From NCBI GenBank assembly GCA_022837245.1, contig JALHHX010000075.1, forward strand, positions 4,681-15,088: a stretch of 10,408 nucleotides of DNA. Direction: 5' to 3'. This document shows positions 1 to 6,102 of the stretch, one piece after another (position 1 is the stretch's first letter; the number at the start of each line of letters is the position of its first letter). Made by a program: the position numbers and the translations under genes. The notes below the pieces were generated by a model. The model saw only the letters and a list, made by a program, of their open reading frames with translations. It had not been told where the DNA came from and did no database searches. This DNA comes from Lentisphaerota bacterium. Lineage in GTDB: Bacteria; Verrucomicrobiota; Kiritimatiellia; RFP12; UBA3636.

Positions 1-529
1 CAGACATATTGAACTGAAGCACCTTGTCAAGACGCGACTTGTTCACCGCCAGCGTCACTGGCATCTCGTCCACCCTCACGCCGCAAAACGCCGCCATCCA
101 CTTCGCCAGTTCCGATTCGCCGGTGTTGGCGTCGATATCATAAACGGGACTGGACATCTTCGCCTCGAAGACCTCACGCGTCGCCTGCTCTTCAAGTCCT
201 TGCGGGGGCATCTTCGTAATCCGCGCCAATATCTGCACATTGCCACCATCGAGATCAAGCCAGCCCGCGGCATGCTGCGATTCGATCCAAAGCTCCGGAA
301 CGCGCGCGCGCTCCTCCGTCCAGGTCTTTTGCCCATCAGAAAAAGACCATCGCGTTATCTCCAGAGGCTTTGGCGGATTTTCACGGGCGTTGCGTATCAC
401 CGGCAATATGATGCTTATCGAATCGAGCGTTGCCTCAGACGTGAACCTCACCTGTGCGACCGCCGATCCTGAAGAGAACAGAATCCCGGAAACCAGCGTT
501 GTGACGAATAATAGCGCTTTCCTTTTCAT
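1..529 (-). CDS. exported protein of unknown function (5' part; runs off left edge)
   Basis: The frame is open from an ATG at 529 to the left edge, giving 176 visible residues; the C-terminus is outside the window. The N-terminus is a typical Sec signal peptide: positive MKRK, a hydrophobic core (ALLFVTTLVSGILF), then a likely signal peptidase I site after AVA near residue 25, so the mature protein would start QVRF and act outside the cytoplasm. The mature part is rich in Trp, Glu and Arg, with a WSFSDGQKTW stretch near 61-70 and a possibly beta-rich first half. I recognise no family or catalytic motif. There is no Shine-Dalgarno site before the ATG; a promoter lies directly upstream instead. 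The 79-nt gap from the preceding glycosyltransferase gene and its own promoter suggest a separate transcription unit. The reading frame is convincing; the function is unknown. Confidence 0.8.
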   Translation of the reverse strand, partial: MKRKALLFVTTLVSGILFSSGSAVAQVRFTSEATLDSISIILPVIRNARENPPKPLEITRWSFSDGQKTWTEERARVPELWIESQHAAGWLDLDGGNVQILARITKMPPQGLEEQATREVFEAKMSSPVYDIDANTGESELAKWMAAFCGVRVDEMPVTLAVNKSRLDKVLQFNMS

Positions 530-535
530 AACGCC

Positions 536-565
536 ATTATACACTACATACCCCGCCGGTTTCAA
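536..565 (-). promoter_or_regulatory. sigma70-type promoter for the exported protein gene
   Basis: On the minus strand, TTGAAA at 565-560 (5 of 6 to the -35 consensus) is separated by 18 nt from a perfect TATAAT at 541-536. The expected start of transcription, about seven bases after the -10 box, falls on or beside the A of the ATG at 529. This would leave no room for a 5' leader, in agreement with the absence of a Shine-Dalgarno site. Confidence 0.6.
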
Positions 566-594
566 CCGCTGCTCGAAACCAGGACATACCCCGC
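546..594 (-). repeat. direct repeat pair and inverted repeat over the promoter, possible operator
   Basis: An 11-base direct repeat, acataccccgc on the plus strand, occurs at 546-556 and 584-594. The copy nearer the gene lies inside the spacer between the -35 and -10 boxes. Between the copies is an inverted repeat, ggtttc at 558-563 and gaaacc at 575-580, which overlaps the -35 box. The layout is what a repressor or activator site could look like, but no regulator gene is in the window. The hairpin has no T tract, so it is unlikely to be a terminator. Confidence 0.35.
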
Positions 595-608
595 CCCCCT
601 GTTTTCCC

Positions 609-1745
609 CTACGCGCTTTTCTCCTCATGGGCTTGCCCGGGCAGATATCTTGAAGCGAAAACAGAGGAATCCCAGACGTAGCGTTCCAGCGCTGTGGCGC
701 GCCCCTCGCGTCCGAGCTTCAAGCGCTTGTCGGCATCCAGGACGAGTTCTTGCATTTTGCGCGACAAATCCTCCACATCCCGGAAGATTTCTCCGCCACC
801 TTTATCGAGTTTCTCGCGGAACACCTGAAGATCCGACGCAAGCACGGGCAGCCCTGTGAGCATGCCCTGCACGATCGCCTGGGAAAAAGTCTCGCGCATG
901 ACCTCTTCGTCCCGTGAAGGGCAAAGCATGACATCCATCCCGCGCAGCCATTCGCCTATTTCAGAAGCGGGCATCCACGCCCTGGCCACGATGTTGCTCT
1001 CGGGGAAACCGGGCGGGGTTGAATACGATGCCAAATGCAACTCGGATCTCTCCCTCACCTCCGCCGGCATCTTCCGGAATGCCGCGATGGCGGTGTCGGC
1101 CCCCTTCCATGAGTTGTCCAGCATGCCCACCACGCAGAAACACACAATTCCCGCCGCGCCGCCACCCGGAGTTTGCCTGCGGGGATAAAAATCCTCCGCG
1201 TTCATAATGCCATAATCGACGCGCACCTCGAAACCGGCTTCTGCAAAAGGCCTGGCGATCTTGCCGTTGACGGCAATCACCACGCAAGACCCCCGCCAGC
1301 ATTCCAGGCTCTTTAGAAAACCCGCCGAAGTCTCGCGATGCGCAATAAGCACACAACGCCCGGCCTTCTTCATTTTCCCAGCGAGACAAACCAGCGGTCC
1401 GATTAGGTTGCCGACATTTCCAACGAGCAGCACGTCGTGCCGTCGGCCAAGCGCGACGAACCACAGCCACTTTATGACGCACATGCGGCCAGCGTATACA
1501 AATTCGACCCCCGACACCCCGCCGAACTCCTTGTGGAAGACGTCGCGCCACGATTTATCAGCGGGTACGCGGACATTCCACCCAAGTTCCCCAAGGTCGC
1601 GAAGAAGCCGCATATTGAAAAGTTCAACACCCCGCAAAGTCTCCGGCGCGCGCCGCAGAAAGACCTTTTCGATAAAAAGAATGCTTCGATCAAGTTTGCG
1701 ATTATTCCCATTCATACCACATGGCGTTCCGTTGGACATGGACAT
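609..1745 (-). CDS. GT4-like (GT-B fold) glycosyltransferase
   Basis: This 378-residue protein is expected to move a sugar from a nucleotide-sugar donor to an acceptor, probably in the cytoplasm. The N-terminal half is a Rossmann-like acceptor domain. The C-terminal domain starts near residue 200 with CFCVVGMLDNSWKGAD, where K214 fits the donor-phosphate lysine, and continues to ETFSQAIVQGMLTGLPVLASD near 285-305. In most GT4 enzymes this second motif is E-x7-E; here E285 is kept but the second acidic position is Q293. DYGIMNAEDFYP near 178-188 matches the usual interdomain motif. There is no signal peptide or membrane segment. I chose the ATG at 1745 because TGATG overlaps the stop of the upstream gene by one base, indicating translational coupling; a GTG at 1748 and ATGs at 1739 and 1715 are alternatives. 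Donor and acceptor cannot be told from sequence. Confidence 0.88.
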   Translation of the reverse strand: MSMSNGTPCGMNGNNRKLDRSILFIEKVFLRRAPETLRGVELFNMRLLRDLGELGWNVRVPADKSWRDVFHKEFGGVSGVEFVYAGRMCVIKWLWFVALGRRHDVLLVGNVGNLIGPLVCLAGKMKKAGRCVLIAHRETSAGFLKSLECWRGSCVVIAVNGKIARPFAEAGFEVRVDYGIMNAEDFYPRRQTPGGGAAGIVCFCVVGMLDNSWKGADTAIAAFRKMPAEVRERSELHLASYSTPPGFPESNIVARAWMPASEIGEWLRGMDVMLCPSRDEEVMRETFSQAIVQGMLTGLPVLASDLQVFREKLDKGGGEIFRDVEDLSRKMQELVLDADKRLKLGREGRATALERYVWDSSVFASRYLPGQAHEEKSA

Positions 1746-3724
1746 CACTTGCCGACGCTGAAGCCGAGATACGGAACGGGTCCGCCGTCCCTGAGAGGTC
1801 TCGGATCACCGCAAGGCGGCAGAAGAGTCCATTCCAGCGAGGATTTGCGTCCAGGCCAGAATATCTTCGGCAAGGAGGGATCGGTGGAACAGTTCAACAC
1901 TGCCACGCGCTGGTCCGCTCCTTCGCCCATGTGTATCACGAGTTGATATGGTTCGCCAGTGGCCATTGGGGAAGCGAACGAGCCTCCAGCAACGAAGTTG
2001 ACAAGGGACTGGGTGACAACCTGGCGTTTGTCGGATGGAGCGGCACTCGCGGGATCGGGCGCGGCGTAAACAGCCACGCGTCCGCCATCCTTGTTGGTGA
2101 AGACCGTCCAGCCGGGGCCGAACACACTGCGGTCGGGCCTTAAAATCCGTGTCCAAGTTTTGGCGCCGCGCACCGGCGAAAGCTGTGCCATCCACTCGCT
2201 CATGTTCGCGTTCATGTAAAAGTCCGGGGCAACGCCACAAGCCGGATCGCGGGTTTCCTCGATTGCGTATGAATCCTCCTCACGGCAGACGCGCTTGAGG
2301 GCCGAGATGCCGATCATCGGCCCGAAGCCGCGTTCTACTAGCACTTCAGCGGCCGCGGCGTCGAGCAACAGTCCGCCTCTGAGGAAGCCGCTGATTTCAT
2401 CATCGGTGAAAGACCATGCAAGAGACCCGAATATGGCATTCACGTGTTGCGGCCTCGAAGTGATCGGAATGCCGTATTGCATTAAAAAGCTCCCCGCGGC
2501 AAAAGGCGACACGTGGTTAAACACGTGCAAAGATTTCGCACCTTTCGGCACGCGATGAAGGCTGGCGGCGTCGGTCTTGTATGGTACGCCCACGCCGTGT
2601 GTCTCAAGTCCCTTCGAGAAATGGGCCGCAAGCCACGTCAGACCAGGACGCGCCGCATCGAGCATCGCCCCGATTGAGGGATCGGACAATGCTGAATTGC
2701 CTGAAAACGGGAAGATGTCCAGCAGCAGCGCGTCGGAACCGTGGATTATTGCCAGCGCCATTTCAGACCATGTCTGCGCATCTGATTTGCTCCAGCGCGT
2801 GAATGGGAAGTTCTCAATCTCGGGCGCCACTTCACAGCCTGCAGAACGGAATGTTTTCTGCAAATCCAGCATTTGGTTGGAGTGTAGCCTGGCAGTGCCT
2901 GTCGTTTCGGAATACGATGCGAAATGCGGGCGGTGCACAACCTTGCCGTTGATCGAAAGCGCGTCGAAAAGCGCCGTCCAATCGCGCCCCTCCAGACTGT
3001 GCGGCTGCGCCGCTGAACTCATAAGACCGAGAATCGTCTTTCCCCCGGAGGCGTCGGATACCGCCGTGGAGAGACGGTTGGCCACTTCGAGATGGATCTC
3101 TCGCCAGACCGACAACCAAATCGAGCGCCACCGGTGAGGCTTGCCCGGCTTGAGGATGGCGGCCACGACTTCTTCCCGGGTTGCGGACTTGCCTGTTTTC
3201 TTCGCGAAGCGGTCGATCACCGGCTGTTCAAAACCACCTCCCCATGTCAGGGGTCCGTGATTGTGGAAGCGGAAGTCGTCCTCGACCCAGATCACGCGGA
3301 ATCCGAGCGATGCGAAGCGTCCGTAAAGATTTGCCAGATAATCCTGAAAGGCTGGATCGGCGAAAGAGGCGCATGCGGTTGAGACCTCGCCCGCCGGTGA
3401 AACCGTGGGTATGAAGCGGCGTTCGGCCGGAAACCTGCGGCCGCGCGAACAATGGAGACTGGTCATCCATGGGTTGAGACTGACAACGATCCCGGCATCG
3501 GAGAGAATTGCATTAGCGGTTCGGATTGCCTTGAACCATTGATCTTCCTCTTTTTGGGATAGCAGGCCGTTGTTCCATTCCTCTGCCGCAAAGAAAAGCA
3601 CGACCTCCCCGACACCGTGTTTTTTGCAGAAGGCCGACAAATCACGGGCGTCGGCCGCGACTTGCGGGCCGGGCAGGATCTGGAAGCGGAGATGGTAGCG
3701 GAGCGGACGTGGAACGGTTTTCAC
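1745..3724 (-). CDS. putative TIM-barrel glycoside hydrolase (clan GH-A / GH42-like)
   Basis: The protein has 659 residues and no signal peptide. Residues 10 to about 340 look like a (beta/alpha)8 barrel: VVLFFAAEEW near 41-50, SLNPWMT near 82-88, VIWVEDDFRFHNH near 144-156 and PEIENFPFTRW near 301-311. E148 after one predicted strand and E302 (or E304) after a later one fit the acid/base and nucleophile of retaining clan GH-A enzymes. Residues about 360-480 (including LLLDAAAAEVLVERGFG) resemble the trimerisation-like region that follows the barrel in GH42-type enzymes, and the last 120 residues look beta-rich. Family is not certain; GH42, GH164 or an unassigned relative are all possible. 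Start is GTG at 3724, with AAGG nine bases upstream; there is no nearby ATG. It lies 50 nt after the BspA-like gene and overlaps the glycosyltransferase start, so it is probably co-transcribed with both. Confidence 0.7.
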   Translation of the reverse strand: MKTVPRPLRYHLRFQILPGPQVAADARDLSAFCKKHGVGEVVLFFAAEEWNNGLLSQKEEDQWFKAIRTANAILSDAGIVVSLNPWMTSLHCSRGRRFPAERRFIPTVSPAGEVSTACASFADPAFQDYLANLYGRFASLGFRVIWVEDDFRFHNHGPLTWGGGFEQPVIDRFAKKTGKSATREEVVAAILKPGKPHRWRSIWLSVWREIHLEVANRLSTAVSDASGGKTILGLMSSAAQPHSLEGRDWTALFDALSINGKVVHRPHFASYSETTGTARLHSNQMLDLQKTFRSAGCEVAPEIENFPFTRWSKSDAQTWSEMALAIIHGSDALLLDIFPFSGNSALSDPSIGAMLDAARPGLTWLAAHFSKGLETHGVGVPYKTDAASLHRVPKGAKSLHVFNHVSPFAAGSFLMQYGIPITSRPQHVNAIFGSLAWSFTDDEISGFLRGGLLLDAAAAEVLVERGFGPMIGISALKRVCREEDSYAIEETRDPACGVAPDFYMNANMSEWMAQLSPVRGAKTWTRILRPDRSVFGPGWTVFTNKDGGRVAVYAAPDPASAAPSDKRQVVTQSLVNFVAGGSFASPMATGEPYQLVIHMGEGADQRVAVLNCSTDPSLPKIFWPGRKSSLEWTLLPPCGDPRPLRDGGPVPYLGFSVGK

Positions 3725-3774
3725 TATTTGTAACCTTAATGTGGTTGTAGAAAAATGATGTGGAAAAATGAATG

Positions 3775-5268
3775 CTAAAAAAGAATGGAATCAGAGCCCG
3801 CGGCGCCTTCAGGCTCGGACTTGCCAAAATGCTCCGGGGGTTGCCATTTGCAGCCGTAGAATGCCCAGTGGCCGATGTGCTCAAGTGAGTCAGGGATTGC
3901 CACATGCGCTAGGCGTATGCAACCATCGAACGCATGCGCTCCGATTTTTTTCACGCCTGGCGGGACAATGACATCCACAAGGGCATTGCACCCGAAAAAC
4001 AGGCGCTGCGTAATCTCATCAAGCTGGGCGGGCATGACGATTGTCGCCAGGCCGGAGCAACCGGCGAAGGCGCCCTGACCGATTGCGGACACGCTGTCCG
4101 GCACCAAGAGACTGGTCATGCGCGTGCAGTTGGCGAACGCGAATTCATCGATTTCAACAACGCCATCGGGGATCTCGTAAGTCTTGTGTTTGTCGCCCAG
4201 GCAGCAGACGAGCCGTTTCATGTCCATAGTAAACAGCATGTCCCCGGACACTCTGAACGACTTGTTTTCCGGCTTGACTGTCACTTTGACCAGATTGCGG
4301 CAGCAGTGGAAGGCACTTCCTCTTACTTCCTTCATGGTTGATGGAATCGTGATTTCCTTTAGCAGAGCGCAGTTGTCGAATGCCCCATCTTCAAACACCT
4401 CGACGCCCTCGGGAATAACGTAGCCGCCCTTCATCCCTTCAGGGCAGCGGACGAGCTTTTTCATGTCCCGGGTGAAGATAACGCCCTGCCACGCATCGAA
4501 CCACGGATTGACGGGTAGCACGGCTATAGCCGGCAACGCGCTACAGCCGTCGAAAGCCTGCCGTCCGATTTCGGACACGTAGTCAGGGATTGTTATGGAG
4601 GCCAGTGCAGAGCAGCCCTTGAATGCCCACTTGCCGATCGTCTCAAGCTTTTCCGGCAAGGCCACGGACTGCAAGCTTGAGCACTTATAGAAAAGCCCGT
4701 CGCTAATCACTCGCAGCCCGCCAGGCAACTCCACATGCTTGAGGTGCGTGCAACTGAAAAATGCGCTGTCGCCCATCTCCACCACGCTTTCAGGTATCGC
4801 GATATGCGTCAAAGAAGAACATCCGCCGAAGGCGAAGGAACCGATGGATTGGAGATTTGCATTTAGTTCGACGCGCGACATACGCGTGCATTTGTGGAAC
4901 GCCATTTCGCCGAGCCCAGCAACGGTCGATGGCAAGGATATCGAGGCCAGCTCGCTGCAGACCGCGAACGCCCTGTCGCCAATCACACGCAATCCCTCCG
5001 AGAAGCTCACTTCCTTCAGTTGCGCGCACCAGTAGAAGGCGCCGTCGCAAATTTCCTCCACCGACGGCGGGATTTCCATGCCTGCAAAAGCCGCGCTGGA
5101 AAACGCGCCCTTCCCCACCTTCTTCACCGGATGGCCGTCCAGCTCGGCAGGAATGGTTTGCCGGCCAGCAAGGCTTGGGCTGCAGCCGACGATCGTGGCC
5201 GCGCTGTCGTTTTCGACAACATACTCATAGCCCTCTGATTCCTTGACTGTTTTTGTGTGTGTCAGCAT
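3775..5268 (-). CDS. BspA-type leucine-rich-repeat protein, no signal peptide
   Basis: This 497-residue protein consists almost entirely of LRR_5 (BspA / Treponema pallidum) repeats of about 23 residues, with the pattern IPxxVxxIGxxAFxxCxxL. I count 16 AF/LF cores: nine from residue 55 to 241, two near 296-322, and five from 377 to 472. The blocks are separated by two similar inserts at about 253-283 and 332-363, each with a (V/M)LF- or VIFTxDMK(K/R)LV-type beta hairpin common in this family. The fold is a right-handed solenoid used for protein or surface binding; no enzyme motif is present. The N-terminus is hydrophilic, and an in-frame TAG seven codons before the ATG rules out a hidden signal peptide. 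No C-terminal anchor or sorting domain follows; the tail is acidic and ends DSILF. A GGAGG lies eight bases before the start. It is the first gene of a likely operon with the glycosidase-like and glycosyltransferase genes. Confidence 0.92.
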   Translation of the reverse strand: MLTHTKTVKESEGYEYVVENDSAATIVGCSPSLAGRQTIPAELDGHPVKKVGKGAFSSAAFAGMEIPPSVEEICDGAFYWCAQLKEVSFSEGLRVIGDRAFAVCSELASISLPSTVAGLGEMAFHKCTRMSRVELNANLQSIGSFAFGGCSSLTHIAIPESVVEMGDSAFFSCTHLKHVELPGGLRVISDGLFYKCSSLQSVALPEKLETIGKWAFKGCSALASITIPDYVSEIGRQAFDGCSALPAIAVLPVNPWFDAWQGVIFTRDMKKLVRCPEGMKGGYVIPEGVEVFEDGAFDNCALLKEITIPSTMKEVRGSAFHCCRNLVKVTVKPENKSFRVSGDMLFTMDMKRLVCCLGDKHKTYEIPDGVVEIDEFAFANCTRMTSLLVPDSVSAIGQGAFAGCSGLATIVMPAQLDEITQRLFFGCNALVDVIVPPGVKKIGAHAFDGCIRLAHVAIPDSLEHIGHWAFYGCKWQPPEHFGKSEPEGAAGSDSILF

Positions 5269-5338
5269 TAACTGCGCCTCCGCCTCCTAAGCCCACTTCA
5301 CATCGGGCTTGCTGCATATACCCGCCAAATCCGCGCTG

Positions 5339-5367
5339 AATATATCAAACCAACTCTCCAATTGCAA
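5339..5367 (-). promoter_or_regulatory. candidate promoter for the BspA-like gene and downstream operon
   Basis: On the minus strand, TTGCAA at 5367-5362 (4 of 6) is followed after 17 nt by TATATT at 5344-5339 (5 of 6). It lies between the terminator at 5404-5441 and the BspA-like gene, where a promoter is expected. The predicted start of transcription near 5332 leaves a leader of about 64 nt that ends in a doubled GGAGG/GGAGG-like Shine-Dalgarno region. I see nothing else in the 5269-5403 gap. Confidence 0.5.
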
Positions 5368-5403
5368 GCTTATCAGGGACCAACGGGGTAACACTTGAAA
5401 TGC

Positions 5404-5441
5404 AAAAAAAAGACCCATCGGCCTCTTGCGAAACCGATGGG
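5404..5441 (-). terminator. intrinsic terminator after the lipoprotein gene
   Basis: Read on the minus strand, CCCATCGG (5441-5434) pairs perfectly with CCGATGGG (5421-5414) around a 12-nt loop. Two bases later comes a run of eight Ts (5411-5404). This is a textbook rho-independent terminator about 46 nt after the lipoprotein stop. It may also end transcripts reading through from the ATP synthase genes, since none is seen closer to them. Confidence 0.9.
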
Positions 5442-5487
5442 CTGTCCCGGGTGGTCTTAACCAAACACGGTAAATACGATGCGCGTC

Positions 5488-5667
5488 CTACATCTTGTCG
5501 ACGATGATGCCATCACCGTAGACCGCGCTTTCGATTGAGATGCCGAAGAAGGTGCTGTAATAGACATTGTCGGCGTTAGGGCCGCTGGTTGGTGTACGCA
5601 GCGATCCACACCCTGTCAGCATTGTGACCAGAGCGGTTGCCACGATTAGCGCTAGGAACTTTTTCAT
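5488..5667 (-). CDS. small lipoprotein of unknown function, 59 aa
   Basis: The ATG at 5667 is set by an excellent Shine-Dalgarno site, AAGGAGAT, ending four bases upstream. The protein starts MKKFLALIVATALVTM and has a lipobox LTGC with Cys20, so it should be cut by signal peptidase II and lipid-anchored. The mature peptide is only 40 residues, GCGSLRTPTSGP followed by an aromatic and hydrophobic stretch (VYYSTFFGISIESAVYG) and a charged end (IIVDKM). I recognise no family. Size and anchor are like small, abundant lipoproteins, but this is inference. A longer in-frame extension upstream, to 5793, is open but lacks a ribosome site and would bury the signal peptide. The gene is 160 nt after epsilon and has its own terminator. 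Confidence 0.85.
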   Translation of the reverse strand: MKKFLALIVATALVTMLTGCGSLRTPTSGPNADNVYYSTFFGISIESAVYGDGIIVDKM

Positions 5668-5827
5668 TGGATCTCCTTTTATTTGTAGGTTTGCTTTTTT
5701 GTTTTGCGTGATGTTCGCATCACACCGTTTTTCCGGCGGACGGAACACACATATTGCCCCCGGGTCTCGGGGAACTGGTTGGAAGTGTAGCATTTTGGAT
5801 CGCCATAGTGCAACCTCTGATCGCGGA
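5668..5827 (-). promoter_or_regulatory. leader region of the lipoprotein gene with a weak candidate promoter
   Basis: This 160-nt gap holds no gene. A weak promoter candidate is TTGCAC at 5813-5808 and TACACT at 5789-5784, 18 nt apart, which would give a leader of about 110 nt. The last 45 nt before the start are A-rich on the coding strand, with almost no G apart from the Shine-Dalgarno site, as in well translated unstructured leaders. A small hairpin, TTCCG with CGGAA (5745-5731), has no T tract, so I do not call it a terminator. Transcription from the ATP synthase operon could continue into the lipoprotein gene. Confidence 0.35.
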
Positions 5828-6100
5828 TTAACCGACGGAACCGACGGAGCCTGCGAAGGCGGTGATGAAGCGTGCTTGTTTGCCGTCCATCACGAGAATA
5901 CCCGCATCACAGTCGTAGGACGTCCATTTCCCGTTCGCGAAGACGCGCACTTTACCGGACGGGCAGTCTGCGACGATCGGCTGGTGTCCAGCCATCAAGC
6001 CGAGACGGCCGACGCTTGATGTAGCCTCGACCAGTTCGGCCTCGCCGTCCGCCGCCACGCCCTCAGGGGTGACAATTGAAAACCTGAAAACATTCGCCAT
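5828..6100 (-). CDS. atpC: F-type ATP synthase subunit epsilon, short form
   Basis: Epsilon sits on the foot of the gamma stalk, links it to the c ring and in many bacteria inhibits ATP hydrolysis. The 90 residues match only the N-terminal beta-sandwich: FRFSIVTPEG at the start, VGRLGLMAGHQPIVAD near 30-45 (the GxxGxxxGHxP signature), and a final strand ending FITAFAGSVGSVG. The family is usually about 130-140 residues; here the C-terminal two-helix domain, which does the inhibiting, is absent. Short epsilons of this kind are known, for example in Chlorobium. The ATG at 6100 is two bases after the beta stop; a TTG at 6106 overlapping that stop is a less likely start. Last gene of the ATP synthase operon, on position and fold. 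Confidence 0.92.
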   Translation of the reverse strand: MANVFRFSIVTPEGVAADGEAELVEATSSVGRLGLMAGHQPIVADCPSGKVRVFANGKWTSYDCDAGILVMDGKQARFITAFAGSVGSVG

Positions 6101-6102
6101 GC

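Noticed and set aside
556..582. Hairpin after the glycosyltransferase gene as a terminator
   Set aside because: The stem is short with a wobble pair and is followed by a G-rich run on the minus strand, not by Ts; it fits better as part of an operator.
240..653. Plus-strand open frame of 137 codons at the left end
   Set aside because: It overlaps the exported-protein gene, its promoter and the end of the glycosyltransferase gene; no ribosome site or recognisable domain.
3725..3774. Separate promoter or terminator between the BspA-like and glycosidase-like genes
   Set aside because: The 50-nt gap is AT-rich but has no hairpin with a T tract and no convincing -35/-10 pair.
3775..5268. BspA-like protein as a classical surface adhesin
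   Set aside because: There is no signal peptide, no room for one because of an upstream in-frame TAG, and no cell-wall or outer-membrane sorting domain.
5731..5745. Small inverted repeat after epsilon as the ATP synthase terminator
   Set aside because: The stem has only five pairs and is followed by As on the minus strand, with no T run.
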